Source of the DNA: Chersky-840 sp963810195
GTDB taxonomy: Bacteria; Actinomycetota; Acidimicrobiia; Acidimicrobiales; UBA8190
Length of the DNA: 64,000 nucleotides
Direction: 5' to 3'
NCBI GenBank assembly: GCA_963810195.1
Contig: CAWEMO010000001.1
Coordinates: forward strand, 434,001-498,000
The notes beneath the pieces are model-generated. The model saw only the letters and a program-made list of their open reading frames with translations, did not search any database and was not told where the DNA came from. The position numbers were made by a program, and so were the translations under genes. Each line of letters starts with the position of its first letter. Within the stretch, counting starts at the first letter, position 1. Positions 16,200 to 24,375 of this stretch are shown in pieces.

Positions 16200-17831
16200 A
16201 TGCAGAACGCTGCACACCGAATCCGACGCCCACGAGCCGGACGCGTGCAGATCGCCCCTGTCCCTGTCGCTGCCGCTGTCGCCGTCGTGACCGCGTGCCT
16301 CGCAGTCCTCATCCCATGGGCGGGCCCGGCGTGGGCGGCCAGCCCGACCTTGAACGGGACCGGGTCTTCGTTCGCGGCGCCGGCGGTGAACCAGTGGGTG
16401 CAGGACGTCCACAACGCTCCCTACAGCCTGACATTGAACTACTCGTCGTCATCATCGGGTCAGGGCCGCTACGAGTTCACGAATCAGACCACCGACTTCG
16501 CGGTGAGCGATACCGGCTACGTGTCGGGGTCGATCGGCACCGCGGCACCGACCTTCCCGTTCATCTTCATCCCCGTCACCGCCGCCGGTGTGGCGTTCAT
16601 GTACAACGTCCCCGGACTGACCAAGACGTTGCAGCTCTCGAGTTACAGCGCGTGTGCCGTCCTCACCGGGGGTATCACGAACTGGGACGACCCCAAGATC
16701 GCGGCGGACAACCCGGGTGTCACTCTTCCCAATCTCACCATCCGGCCTGTCACCGAGAGCGACGCCGCCGGGACCAACTACGTGGCCCAGGAATGGTGCA
16801 TCGACGAGCAGCCCGCGTTGTGGACGGCGTTCGCCAACCACGAGCTGACCCAGCCCGGTGGCGTGACCGATGGCGTGCCTCTCTCGGCGAATGCGCCCAC
16901 CTCCAACTGGCCCGGCATCATCCCCAACGGCCTGGATGATCCGAACACCACCGCCGTGGCGGGGGACGTGGCCGCCAACCCGGGGACCATCGGCATCGTC
17001 CAGCTGCAGTATGCGGTGGACGAAGGCTTCACCGGCTCCGACCCCTCGAAGGCGGTGGCCTCGGTGAAGAACGCCAGCGGGGACTACACGCAGCCCACAC
17101 CCGTGGGTGTGGCGTCGGCCCTCGCCTACGCCACGCAGCTCCCCGACGGGACGCACAAGCTCGACTTCAACGGAGCCGGGCCCCATGTCTACAACCCCTC
17201 GACGTACTCCTATCTGCTGACTCGTACCACGGGTTGGCCAAGTGCCAAAGGCGCCGTGATGAGCGCGTTCGTCAACTACGTCCTCACCCTCGCTCAGGAG
17301 AGCGCTCCCAAGATCGGGTACGCCTCGTTGGGCTTGTCACTCGAGCGCTACGGAATCAACGCCGTGACCGCCGACGTGCCGGGGGCCGTGGCGCCGACGG
17401 CAGCCGAGGACAACGGCTACGCGTGCGGGGACCTCACGCCCACCGAGGTGGCCGCAGGACAGACCACCCCGACCTGTGGTGTGACCGACGTGACCGCCCC
17501 GCCCCCGCCGCCCAACGCCGGCAACGGGGGCACCACCAGCAGCACCACGGGCGCGAGCGCCAAGGGCTCCACCGCCAAGAGTTCGACCACCACGGGTAAG
17601 AGCTCGACCGGCACGTCCGCAGGCCAGTCGGCCGGCGGTGCGGGAGTGTCGACCTCCCCCGGGGGGTCTGCAGGGGTGGACCCGGGGGTGTCGCTGGCCG
17701 GACAGGGGCCCCTGGCGACGACGGGCGGCGACCCGTTTCCCTTCGCGGCCGGAGGCTTGGTCCTCATGATCGGCGGGTGGACGATGCGGCGCCGCATGTT
17801 GCGCCCCCGCAGCACCGAGAGGTCGCTGTGA
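16200..17831 (+). CDS. pstS: PstS-like binding protein with LATTG wall-anchor signal
   Basis: 543 residues. After a signal peptide ending near AWA-ASPT comes a PstS-like domain: LNGTGSSFAAPAVNQWV (the phosphate loop near the N-terminus), DFAVSDTGY, SACAVLTGGITNWDDPKIA, and YSYLLTRTTGWPS. A Ser/Thr/Gly linker (about 430-500) leads to LATTG (505-509), a hydrophobic helix and RRRMLRPR. PstS proteins of Gram-positives are normally lipoproteins; here the Cys lipobox is absent and a class E sortase signal replaces it, so the protein would end up covalently on the wall. ATG 16200 has AAGGAG eight bases upstream. An in-frame ATG at 16110, overlapping the pstA stop, is the alternative. Its stop overlaps the next GTG. 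Confidence 0.85.
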   Translation: MQNAAHRIRRPRAGRVQIAPVPVAAAVAVVTACLAVLIPWAGPAWAASPTLNGTGSSFAAPAVNQWVQDVHNAPYSLTLNYSSSSSGQGRYEFTNQTTDFAVSDTGYVSGSIGTAAPTFPFIFIPVTAAGVAFMYNVPGLTKTLQLSSYSACAVLTGGITNWDDPKIAADNPGVTLPNLTIRPVTESDAAGTNYVAQEWCIDEQPALWTAFANHELTQPGGVTDGVPLSANAPTSNWPGIIPNGLDDPNTTAVAGDVAANPGTIGIVQLQYAVDEGFTGSDPSKAVASVKNASGDYTQPTPVGVASALAYATQLPDGTHKLDFNGAGPHVYNPSTYSYLLTRTTGWPSAKGAVMSAFVNYVLTLAQESAPKIGYASLGLSLERYGINAVTADVPGAVAPTAAEDNGYACGDLTPTEVAAGQTTPTCGVTDVTAPPPPPNAGNGGTTSSTTGASAKGSTAKSSTTTGKSSTGTSAGQSAGGAGVSTSPGGSAGVDPGVSLAGQGPLATTGGDPFPFAAGGLVLMIGGWTMRRRMLRPRSTERSL

Positions 17832-19423
17832 TCCGCCGAGCCGGCGGGGTCCGCTCCCGTGCCGTCCTGCTGGGGCTGGCGCTCGGTGTGCTCGTCGCGC
17901 CGGTTGTCGGTACGGCGCCGCCGCCGGCGGGCGCTCAGACCGACCCGGCCACGCTCGTCGGCGAAGGTGGATCTGCCTTCGAACCCGTCCTCGAGGCAAT
18001 GCTGCACGCCGATACTTCGAGCCTTTCGCCCCTCAACCCCGCCTACACCAACGTGAAGCTTGACCCCTCCATCGCGGACTTCGTCGGATCCGCGCCCGGT
18101 GTGTTCGACGCGGACTACGTCCTTTCGGAGCGCCCGCTCACCACGACGGAGACGAGTCTGGCCCAGACCAACGGACGCTTCTTCGCCTACGTACCCATTG
18201 CTGCCACGCCGGTCGCCATCGCCACCCTGGTTCCGAATTCGTCATACTTGGGAGGGGACACGATCACCTCCTCGAACTTCTGCCAGGGCATGCCTTTCAC
18301 GTTGACAGATCTGGGCGACATCTACGGGCTCGCCACCCCTCCGGTGCTCAACTGGGGACAATCACCTCTGACGTGCACGACGAGTGGAGGCATGGCCGAC
18401 CCCATCGCCCCTGCCTTGTGGGCCAATCTCGATCCGACCGTGGAGAACGAGGCCCTCATGACGCTGCTCGACAGCACCACCGCGTCCAAGGCGCTCTTCG
18501 ACGCCGGGCTCCAGAACGCCGTCAACACCAATCAGGGCTTGACCACCAAAGACACGCCCAGCGAGAGCTGGCCCTATTCCAAGAACGCTATTCCCGGTGG
18601 CGACAATCCGCTGATCGAAAAGCTCCTGAACATCAACGCCACGACCAACGCTCCCGACACCAACGCCCACAACTGGCAGCTCGGGGCGACACTTCCGATC
18701 TCCTCGGTGTGGACGGGCTCACCTCTGGGCGTGGCGTGGAACATCCCCACCGCAGCCATACAGAATGCACAAGGGTCATTCGTTGCCCCTTCGGCAACCT
18801 CCGCAGCGGCGGCCGAGGCCGATGCCGCGCTTGCCAGCACAACTGATCCGACCACCAACAACCTCGTGACCTTCAACGCCAGTCCAACGGATGCCGCCGC
18901 ATACAACAACTACCTCATGATGCCCGAGTACCTGGTGGTGCCGACGAACACGCTCACAGCCGTCAAGGCGACGAAGCTCAGCCAGCTGATCCGCTTCGTG
19001 CTCGGCCCGACGGGGCAAAAGGACATCTCGAATTTCGGTGCCGCCCCCGCTACGGCGGCCATGGTCACCGCAGGGCTCAAGGTCGCGGCGCAGCTGAGTG
19101 CGCTCGGCTTGAGCACCGCGGCCGCGAGCACGACAACGATGACAACACCCGGATCTTCGTCATCGACCACTACGGCAGGATCGGCCGCCTTGACTGCGAG
19201 CAACACCGCCACCACAACAGGAAACTCCGGAAGTGGTGACGCAGGGGGGTTCGTGCTCGCCAACACTGGTTCGAATCCGTTCCCACTGGTCGGACTGGGC
19301 GTGATCCTCGTCGTGTTCGCCGGGTTGGGCAGACGGCGACTGTTGCGCCGGACAGCCATGGCGATGAAACCGGTTCGGGCGTTGTCTGGTCGCTGGGCAG
19401 GGACGAGGGACGAGGGACGATGA
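17828..19423 (+). CDS. Second, divergent PstS-like surface protein with LANTG anchor
   Basis: 531 residues: signal peptide ending near AGA-QTDP, then a domain opening with TLVGEGGSAFEPVLEAML, which resembles but does not match the PstS phosphate loop, followed by IADFVGSAPGVFDADYVLSERPL and later PEYLVVPTNTLTAVKATKLSQLIRF, placed like the second lobe of a binding protein. A Ser/Thr linker precedes LANTG (477-481), a helix, RRRLLRR and an unusually long 20-residue cytoplasmic tail. GTG 17828 overlaps the upstream stop (GTGA), and its own stop overlaps ATG 19420 (ATGA). It is probably a paralogous binding protein whose ligand site has drifted, or a structural partner of the first one. Confidence 0.65.
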   Translation: MIRRAGGVRSRAVLLGLALGVLVAPVVGTAPPPAGAQTDPATLVGEGGSAFEPVLEAMLHADTSSLSPLNPAYTNVKLDPSIADFVGSAPGVFDADYVLSERPLTTTETSLAQTNGRFFAYVPIAATPVAIATLVPNSSYLGGDTITSSNFCQGMPFTLTDLGDIYGLATPPVLNWGQSPLTCTTSGGMADPIAPALWANLDPTVENEALMTLLDSTTASKALFDAGLQNAVNTNQGLTTKDTPSESWPYSKNAIPGGDNPLIEKLLNINATTNAPDTNAHNWQLGATLPISSVWTGSPLGVAWNIPTAAIQNAQGSFVAPSATSAAAAEADAALASTTDPTTNNLVTFNASPTDAAAYNNYLMMPEYLVVPTNTLTAVKATKLSQLIRFVLGPTGQKDISNFGAAPATAAMVTAGLKVAAQLSALGLSTAAASTTTMTTPGSSSSTTTAGSAALTASNTATTTGNSGSGDAGGFVLANTGSNPFPLVGLGVILVVFAGLGRRRLLRRTAMAMKPVRALSGRWAGTRDEGR

Positions 19424-19558
19424 GCGCGCAAGACGATTCCCGCCAGGAGTGGGCGCCCGCATCTGAGGTCCCACCTTCTGGTCACGAAGCGCAGGGCCAG
19501 CCACCGGTGTCACCGCCGCCACCGCCGCCGTCGACCCATGAAGGGCACGCGCCCTCCT
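19420..19558 (+). other. Possible N-terminal segment of the PstB gene in a different frame (+1 shift needed)
   Basis: ATG 19420 overlaps the stop of the upstream gene (ATGA) and has a good ribosome site (GAGGGACGAGGGACG). The frame encodes MSAQDDSRQEWAPASEVPPS... and a first proline run, then at about 19550 becomes an artificial Ser-Thr repeat, while the +1 frame continues as the proline-rich start of the ATPase. At about 19550-19555 frame 0 reads GCG CCC TCC; slipping one base on CCC-T would join the two frames without a break. A sequencing error in this repetitive DNA would look the same. Confidence 0.45.
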
Positions 19559-20962
19559 CCAACGCTCCCTCCACCTCCACCTCCACCTCCACCTCCACCT
19601 CCACCACCTCCACCTCCACCTCCCGGGTACGAGTGGCAGGTGTCGCAGCCGCCGGTGGTGTCGCTCGCACCACCGGTCGCTGCGCAGGTCACTGCGCCCC
19701 AGGGATGGACTCCCGAATCCCAAGTGCCTCCTCCTCCTCCTCCTTCTCCTCCCGTGCCGGCCTACGCGTGGGTCCCTGCCACCGCTCCGGCAGCGAACGG
19801 AGGAGCCCCCGATGCTCAGGCCCCACCGCGACCTGCACCACCGCCGCCTCCTCCGCCGCCCCCCCCGCCACCACCTCCGACCTACTCGTGGGCCCCTGCC
19901 GCCCCCCCGCCGGCAAACGGCTGGGCCCCCGATGCACACACCCAGCCGCCGCCGCCGCCCGCGTTGTTGGCGTCGCCCCCGCCCCCTCCGCCCCCCGCAT
20001 ACGCGTGGGCGCCGGCTCCGGCCGCGCCGGCAACGGAGCAACCGACGCAGGTGATCCCGGTGTCGCCCTCGACCCAAGCGTCCCCGCCGCCGATCGCTCC
20101 GGGTGCGGTGGGGGTGCCGGATCCTCTGCCTCCGCTGTATGCGGCTCCACCCCCCGTCCAGGCTCCGGCGCCTCCGGTGCCCGCCTCGCAGCAGGCGACC
20201 TTGAAGGCCAGCAACGTCTCGGCGTGGTTCGGCGCTCAGAAGGTGCTGGAGCGCATCTCGTTGGCCATGGAGCCCGGAAAGGTGACGGCCCTCATCGGAC
20301 CGTCGGGATGTGGCAAGTCGACGTTTCTCCGCATCATGAACAGGATGCACGAGCTCATCCCGAGCGCTGCGCTGTCGGGTTCGGTGGAGCTCGACGGGGT
20401 GGACGTGTACGGGCCGGCGCTCAAGGTCACCGAGACCCGCCTCAAGGTCGGCATGGTCTTCCAGAAGCCCAATCCGTTCCCGTCCATGACCATCGCCCAG
20501 AACGTGCTGGCAGGGCTCCGCCTCTCCGGCCTCAAGGTCGAGAACCGCGACGCCCTCGTCCAGGAGTGCCTCGAGCGCGCCGGGCTCTGGAGGGAGGCCC
20601 GCAACCGGCTCAACGAGGCCGGTGCGTCGTTGTCGGGTGGTCAGCAGCAACGCCTGTGCATCGCACGGGCCCTGGCGGTGCGGCCTCGGGTGCTGCTCAT
20701 GGACGAACCGTGTTCGGCGCTCGACCCGATCTCCACCGGTGTCATCGAGGAGACGATCAAGGAGCTGTGCCGGGAGGTGACGATCGTCATCGTCACCCAC
20801 AACATGCAGCAGGCCCAGCGGGTCTCCCATAACTGTGCGCTGTTCCTGCTCGACGGCGAGGGGGAGCCTGGACACATCGTCGAGGCCGGTCCCACCGAGC
20901 GGGTGTTCAACGATCCGCACGATCCCCGGACCGCGGACTACGTGCACGGGCGGTTCGGATGA
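19538..20962 (+). CDS. pstB: PstB-type ABC transporter ATPase with a long proline-rich N-terminal extension
   Basis: The C-terminal half (from about residue 225) is a complete PstB-type ATPase: Walker A GPSGCGKST (from residue 254), Q-loop MVFQKPNPFPSMTIAQNV, signature LSGGQQQR, Walker B VLLMDEPCSALDP and H-loop VTHNMQQAQRVS. It would power the PstC/PstA pore. Before it lie about 220 residues of Pro-rich sequence with poly-Pro runs and two imperfect Tyr-containing repeats (YSWAPAAPPPANGWAPDA type), which ordinary PstB proteins of about 260 residues lack. ATG 19538 is the first start in this frame but has no ribosome site; the coupled start ATG 19420 lies in another frame. Intact catalytic motifs argue for a working gene. 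No phoU gene is seen nearby. Confidence 0.85.
   Translation: MKGTRPPPTLPPPPPPPPPPPPPPPPPPPGYEWQVSQPPVVSLAPPVAAQVTAPQGWTPESQVPPPPPPSPPVPAYAWVPATAPAANGGAPDAQAPPRPAPPPPPPPPPPPPPPTYSWAPAAPPPANGWAPDAHTQPPPPPALLASPPPPPPPAYAWAPAPAAPATEQPTQVIPVSPSTQASPPPIAPGAVGVPDPLPPLYAAPPPVQAPAPPVPASQQATLKASNVSAWFGAQKVLERISLAMEPGKVTALIGPSGCGKSTFLRIMNRMHELIPSAALSGSVELDGVDVYGPALKVTETRLKVGMVFQKPNPFPSMTIAQNVLAGLRLSGLKVENRDALVQECLERAGLWREARNRLNEAGASLSGGQQQRLCIARALAVRPRVLLMDEPCSALDPISTGVIEETIKELCREVTIVIVTHNMQQAQRVSHNCALFLLDGEGEPGHIVEAGPTERVFNDPHDPRTADYVHGRFG
19567..19623 (+). repeat. Short tandem repeat, mostly CCTCCA units
   Basis: About nine hexamers, one of them interrupted, encode poly-proline in the ATPase frame. 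Hexamer gain or loss keeps the frame, but single-base slips would join or break the upstream start frame. Confidence 0.7.
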
Positions 20963-21033
20963 GACCCCCGACACGCGCTGTTGGGGCGATGGTGACCGGC
21001 CGCCTGGCCAAGACGCCCGGGGGAAGACCATGA
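20959..21033 (+). CDS. 24-codon mini-ORF linking pstB and the exosortase gene
   Basis: ATG 20959 overlaps the pstB stop (ATGA); the frame ends in a TGA that overlaps the exosortase ATG at 21030 (again ATGA). The peptide, MRPPTRAVGAMVTGRLAKTP and four more residues, is basic and has no recognisable motif. The likely role is to carry ribosomes across the 67-base gap so that translation stays coupled. It could be fortuitous. Confidence 0.35.
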   Translation: MRPPTRAVGAMVTGRLAKTPGGRP

Positions 21034-22862
21034 CGCAGGTCGTCAGGTTCGAGACTCCCGGCCCGGTCACGTGGCGTACCACGGCGCGCAAGTGGCGACT
21101 CGAAGCCCAATCCCGATGGCACCACGCCGCACCGCGGACGCGGACGACCGTCCAGATGACCGTGTTGATCGGCGTGGTCGTTCTCGCCTACAACTACTCG
21201 CTCTCCACGCTCATCCAGAACGCCGGCCTCGAGACGCCCCTCGCCTATGTGAGCCTGGTACCGGCGATCGCCCTCGCCCTGGCGGCCGTCCGGGCACGGC
21301 CCCTTCGACCGGAGCCGGCGATCCACGACCGGCAGGTGGACTACATCGTCGGGCTTCCTCTCGTGGCAGGGGCCCTGGCGGCCAACCTCCTTCTCCCCGG
21401 CAGGTTGTCGGCGATGTTCTGGGTGTGGCGGATCGATCTGCTCACCCTTCCCGTGTTCGTGGCGGGAGCGGTGGCCATCATCTTCGGGGTGCGCGTCCTG
21501 TGGCGACAGAAGCTCGCAGTCGGATACCTCTTCCTCGGGTGGCCTTATCCGTATTCGTCGGTGCTGCTGCGCGTGCTCGACGCGTTCACGACGGCGACCC
21601 TCTTCGCCATCCGTGAGGTCATCCGGGTCATCCCGGTGGCAAAGTCGGTGGCGTCGCCCGACGGCACATTGTTCGTCGTGACCCACCACGGCCAGTCGTT
21701 CCCATTGAGCATCGTCTCGGCGTGCTCCGGTGTGAACAGCGTGGTGGGTTTCCTGCTGATCGGGTCCGCCTTCGCCGCAGTCGTGCGAGGACCCCTGGTG
21801 CGAAAGGTGCTCTGGCTCACCGGCGGGATGCTGCTTCTGTGGGCAATCAACCTGGGACGGATCACGTTCATCTTCTGGGCAGGCAAGAACTGGGGCGAGC
21901 ACGTCGCCATCGGCATCCTGCACCCCTTCGTCGGCCTGGTGACCTTCAGCATCGGCGTCGGTGTGTTGGTCGCGTTGATCAGGCCGCTGGGCATGCATGT
22001 CGGGATCGAGCCGAGGCCCGAGGTGCCTCGCCCAGAGAGCAAGACCGCGGCGGCATGGGCGAAATCCAGTCTCGCGGTACCGAAGGTCTATGTCGCCATC
22101 ATCGTCGTGACGGTGGCGGCGATCGTGCTGGGCATCAGCAACGTCGGTCTCAAGACCTACAACCTCGTGGCCGACGCTTCGGGTCAGCCGAGGCTCGAGG
22201 CCTACATCTCCGCCCCCGCGGCCCCGGTAGGTTGGCGAGCTCTTCGCGTGGCGACGTACAACTGGGCGAAGCCGCTCTTCGGCGACTCCTCGATCTGGGA
22301 CCGGTTCGTGCTGCATGCCACCGAGGGTGGTGACCTTCACACGTCGCTCCCCGTCATCGCCGACGTCATCACGACTCCCGACCTGGCCAGCTTCTCGGCC
22401 TACGGCGTGGAGGCGTGCTACCAGTTCCACGGGTACTCGTTGGCCGACGTGGCCAGCGTCAACGTGGGCGGCGGGATCACCGGACAGGCGATGTCCTACA
22501 CTTCCCAGCAGTACGGAAGCTGGTCGATCGTGTATTGGATCATCCCCGTGAAGCTGGGGACGTCGACGACCTATCAACGGACGGTCCTCTACATCCAGAA
22601 CAACGGCCACGGAGTCGTCGTCCCTGCCACTTCCGACGCTGCGGGGATCTCCAACGTCGCCGGGTCGTTGAGCCCGTCCGACGTCCAGCTCGTGAGGAAC
22701 CGCGCCTTCCTGGTCGCCTTCGCCCGTGAGCTCATCGGGGTGGAGACCGGCCACCCGAGCCAGACCGCGCCGACGAAGGCCGTGCAGCCCGACTCGTCGC
22801 AGCCCTCGTCGGCGGTGTCCTCGGGGCCCGTGGACCCCGCCGTGTCACTCTCCTCGAATTGA
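21030..22862 (+). CDS. Exosortase/archaeosortase-family transpeptidase with EpsI-like C-terminal domain
   Basis: 610 residues. About ten membrane helices (about 45-330) carry the three residues conserved in exosortases: Cys in SACSGVNSVVG (C232), Arg in WAINLGRITFIF (R277) and His in GILHPFVG (H298), each in the expected place at a helix end facing outwards. Exosortases cut PEP-CTERM-like tails and join the protein to an envelope acceptor. After another helix (about 355-375) an extracytoplasmic domain of about 180 residues has VEACYQFHGYSL and a WSIVYWIIPV strand, resembling EpsI, the usual exosortase partner; fusion of the two is known in some exosortases. ATG 21030 has GGGGGAAG upstream. 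PE[A/V]P-tailed proteins at 7458 and 28516 are the likely substrates. Confidence 0.85.
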   Translation: MTQVVRFETPGPVTWRTTARKWRLEAQSRWHHAAPRTRTTVQMTVLIGVVVLAYNYSLSTLIQNAGLETPLAYVSLVPAIALALAAVRARPLRPEPAIHDRQVDYIVGLPLVAGALAANLLLPGRLSAMFWVWRIDLLTLPVFVAGAVAIIFGVRVLWRQKLAVGYLFLGWPYPYSSVLLRVLDAFTTATLFAIREVIRVIPVAKSVASPDGTLFVVTHHGQSFPLSIVSACSGVNSVVGFLLIGSAFAAVVRGPLVRKVLWLTGGMLLLWAINLGRITFIFWAGKNWGEHVAIGILHPFVGLVTFSIGVGVLVALIRPLGMHVGIEPRPEVPRPESKTAAAWAKSSLAVPKVYVAIIVVTVAAIVLGISNVGLKTYNLVADASGQPRLEAYISAPAAPVGWRALRVATYNWAKPLFGDSSIWDRFVLHATEGGDLHTSLPVIADVITTPDLASFSAYGVEACYQFHGYSLADVASVNVGGGITGQAMSYTSQQYGSWSIVYWIIPVKLGTSTTYQRTVLYIQNNGHGVVVPATSDAAGISNVAGSLSPSDVQLVRNRAFLVAFARELIGVETGHPSQTAPTKAVQPDSSQPSSAVSSGPVDPAVSLSSN

Positions 22863-22916
22863 ACGGCGATGCGCATCATCTCCTTCCCCGATCGACTCCG
22901 GCGGCGGGGGTAGTCG

Positions 22917-24338
22917 GTGTCCACGGTTGAGGAAATCCGTGTAGAAGCGGCCACCGGGGACGACCGTCGTCGGCCACCCTCGCCGAGTCATTCCGTTCGG
23001 GGTCTTTCGGCCATCGCGCCCGGGGACGAACGGCGTGCGCAGATCGTTCGCCTGGCCGGCCGTTTCGTGGACGAGCTGATCCGCGAAGCGATCGATGCCC
23101 GGCGGCGGCGCGACCCGTCGGCACCCGTCCCGGTCGTGGACTGGGACGCGCTGTGGGACGTCGGCGCCAATGCGGCCACGGTGGAACAGGCTGTGGGACG
23201 GGTGGTGGTCGCGGCAGAGGGTCTCGCCCGTGACATCGCCGGCGGCCCGAGCGCGCCACGTTCGGCTGACCGGCATGGCCCCGCCCAGAGACCGGCTGCC
23301 GTGATCCCGGTGGCCGGCCCGGTGCCATTCCCGGCACGGCCCCCCCTGGTCCCCCTCCCACCCCTGGTTCTCCGCCGCCCCGCCCCGGACGCGCCGCCTC
23401 CCGCGGCGGTGTCGTCCCGACGCGTTCTTGGGGCAGATCGTCGCCAGCGTCTTGCCTCACTGTTCTCCTGGGTCCGCAACGCCGGCGTCGCCCTGATCCT
23501 CTTCGCGGCGTGGCAGTTGTGGGGAACCAGCCTTGCCCAGCACCAGGCGCAGCAGTCGCTGAAACAGGAATTCTCTTCCCACGTGCACCGGGCGCCGCCC
23601 GCAGCGACCACCTCCCCCGGCCCGACGCTCGTCTCCGCCGACACCCGACTGCCCGAGCCCGCCGAAGGATCGGTCGTGGCGCGCCTGCAGATCCCGGCCA
23701 TCGGGGTCGACCAATATGTGGTCGAGGGCACGGCGGAGAAGGACCTGCAGATGGGTCCGGGGCACTACATCGGGACGGCGATGCCCGGCCAGGCCGGCAA
23801 CGTCGCCATCGCCGGGCACCGCACAACCTACGGGGCACCGTTCAACAACCTCAACAGCATGGCACCGGGTGACGCCGTCGTCCTCACCACGGATTCAGGC
23901 GTGGCCCTCGACTACATCGTGACGCAGCCGCCGGCGGCCGTCCCTCCCGGCGATGTGAAGATCCTCAACTCGTTCGGTGACAACCGGCTGACGTTGACTA
24001 CCTGCAATCCCAGGTACTCGGCCACGCAGCGACTCGTGGTGGTGGCGCTGTTGCGGACCCCGGCCGGGTCGACTGCTGCCACGGCCGCGGCCGGAGCAGC
24101 CCGGGCGGGCGGCAAGCCCCACCTTGTGAGCACCGGAGGATCGGTGGGGTGGAACATGTCGTATCTCCCACCGGTGCTCGGGGTGCTCCTCCTCATCGTC
24201 CTTCTCGGGCTCGTCAACCGCCGAGCCGCGGCATATTACGGCCGCTTGGGACGGTGGCTCATTCTGGTCCCGATCTGGCTCGCGGCCGCCTATCTCCTCT
24301 TCAACCTGCTCTCGAGCTTCGTCCCCTCCACGCTGTAG
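22917..24338 (+). CDS. Class E sortase with long N-terminal cytoplasmic region
   Basis: 473 residues. A charged N-terminal region with a Pro-rich stretch (to about 185) is followed by a membrane helix (VRNAGVALILFAAWQLWG), a linker and the sortase beta barrel: ARLQIPAIGVDQYVVEG, catalytic His in AIAGHRTTYG (H301), catalytic Cys in LTLTTCNPRYSATQR (C363) and Arg in the same block (R372). Two further helices end the chain. Class E sortases of actinobacteria read LAXTG, exactly the motif on four proteins of this operon. GTG 22917 lies 54 bases after the exosortase stop; no closer start is convincing. It probably fixes the binding proteins and the Ig-repeat protein to peptidoglycan. Confidence 0.92.
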   Translation: MSTVEEIRVEAATGDDRRRPPSPSHSVRGLSAIAPGDERRAQIVRLAGRFVDELIREAIDARRRRDPSAPVPVVDWDALWDVGANAATVEQAVGRVVVAAEGLARDIAGGPSAPRSADRHGPAQRPAAVIPVAGPVPFPARPPLVPLPPLVLRRPAPDAPPPAAVSSRRVLGADRRQRLASLFSWVRNAGVALILFAAWQLWGTSLAQHQAQQSLKQEFSSHVHRAPPAATTSPGPTLVSADTRLPEPAEGSVVARLQIPAIGVDQYVVEGTAEKDLQMGPGHYIGTAMPGQAGNVAIAGHRTTYGAPFNNLNSMAPGDAVVLTTDSGVALDYIVTQPPAAVPPGDVKILNSFGDNRLTLTTCNPRYSATQRLVVVALLRTPAGSTAATAAAGAARAGGKPHLVSTGGSVGWNMSYLPPVLGVLLLIVLLGLVNRRAAAYYGRLGRWLILVPIWLAAAYLLFNLLSSFVPSTL

Positions 24339-24375
24339 GGAAAGCGGCTGGGCGAGGCTGATTTGCCCCCATCGA

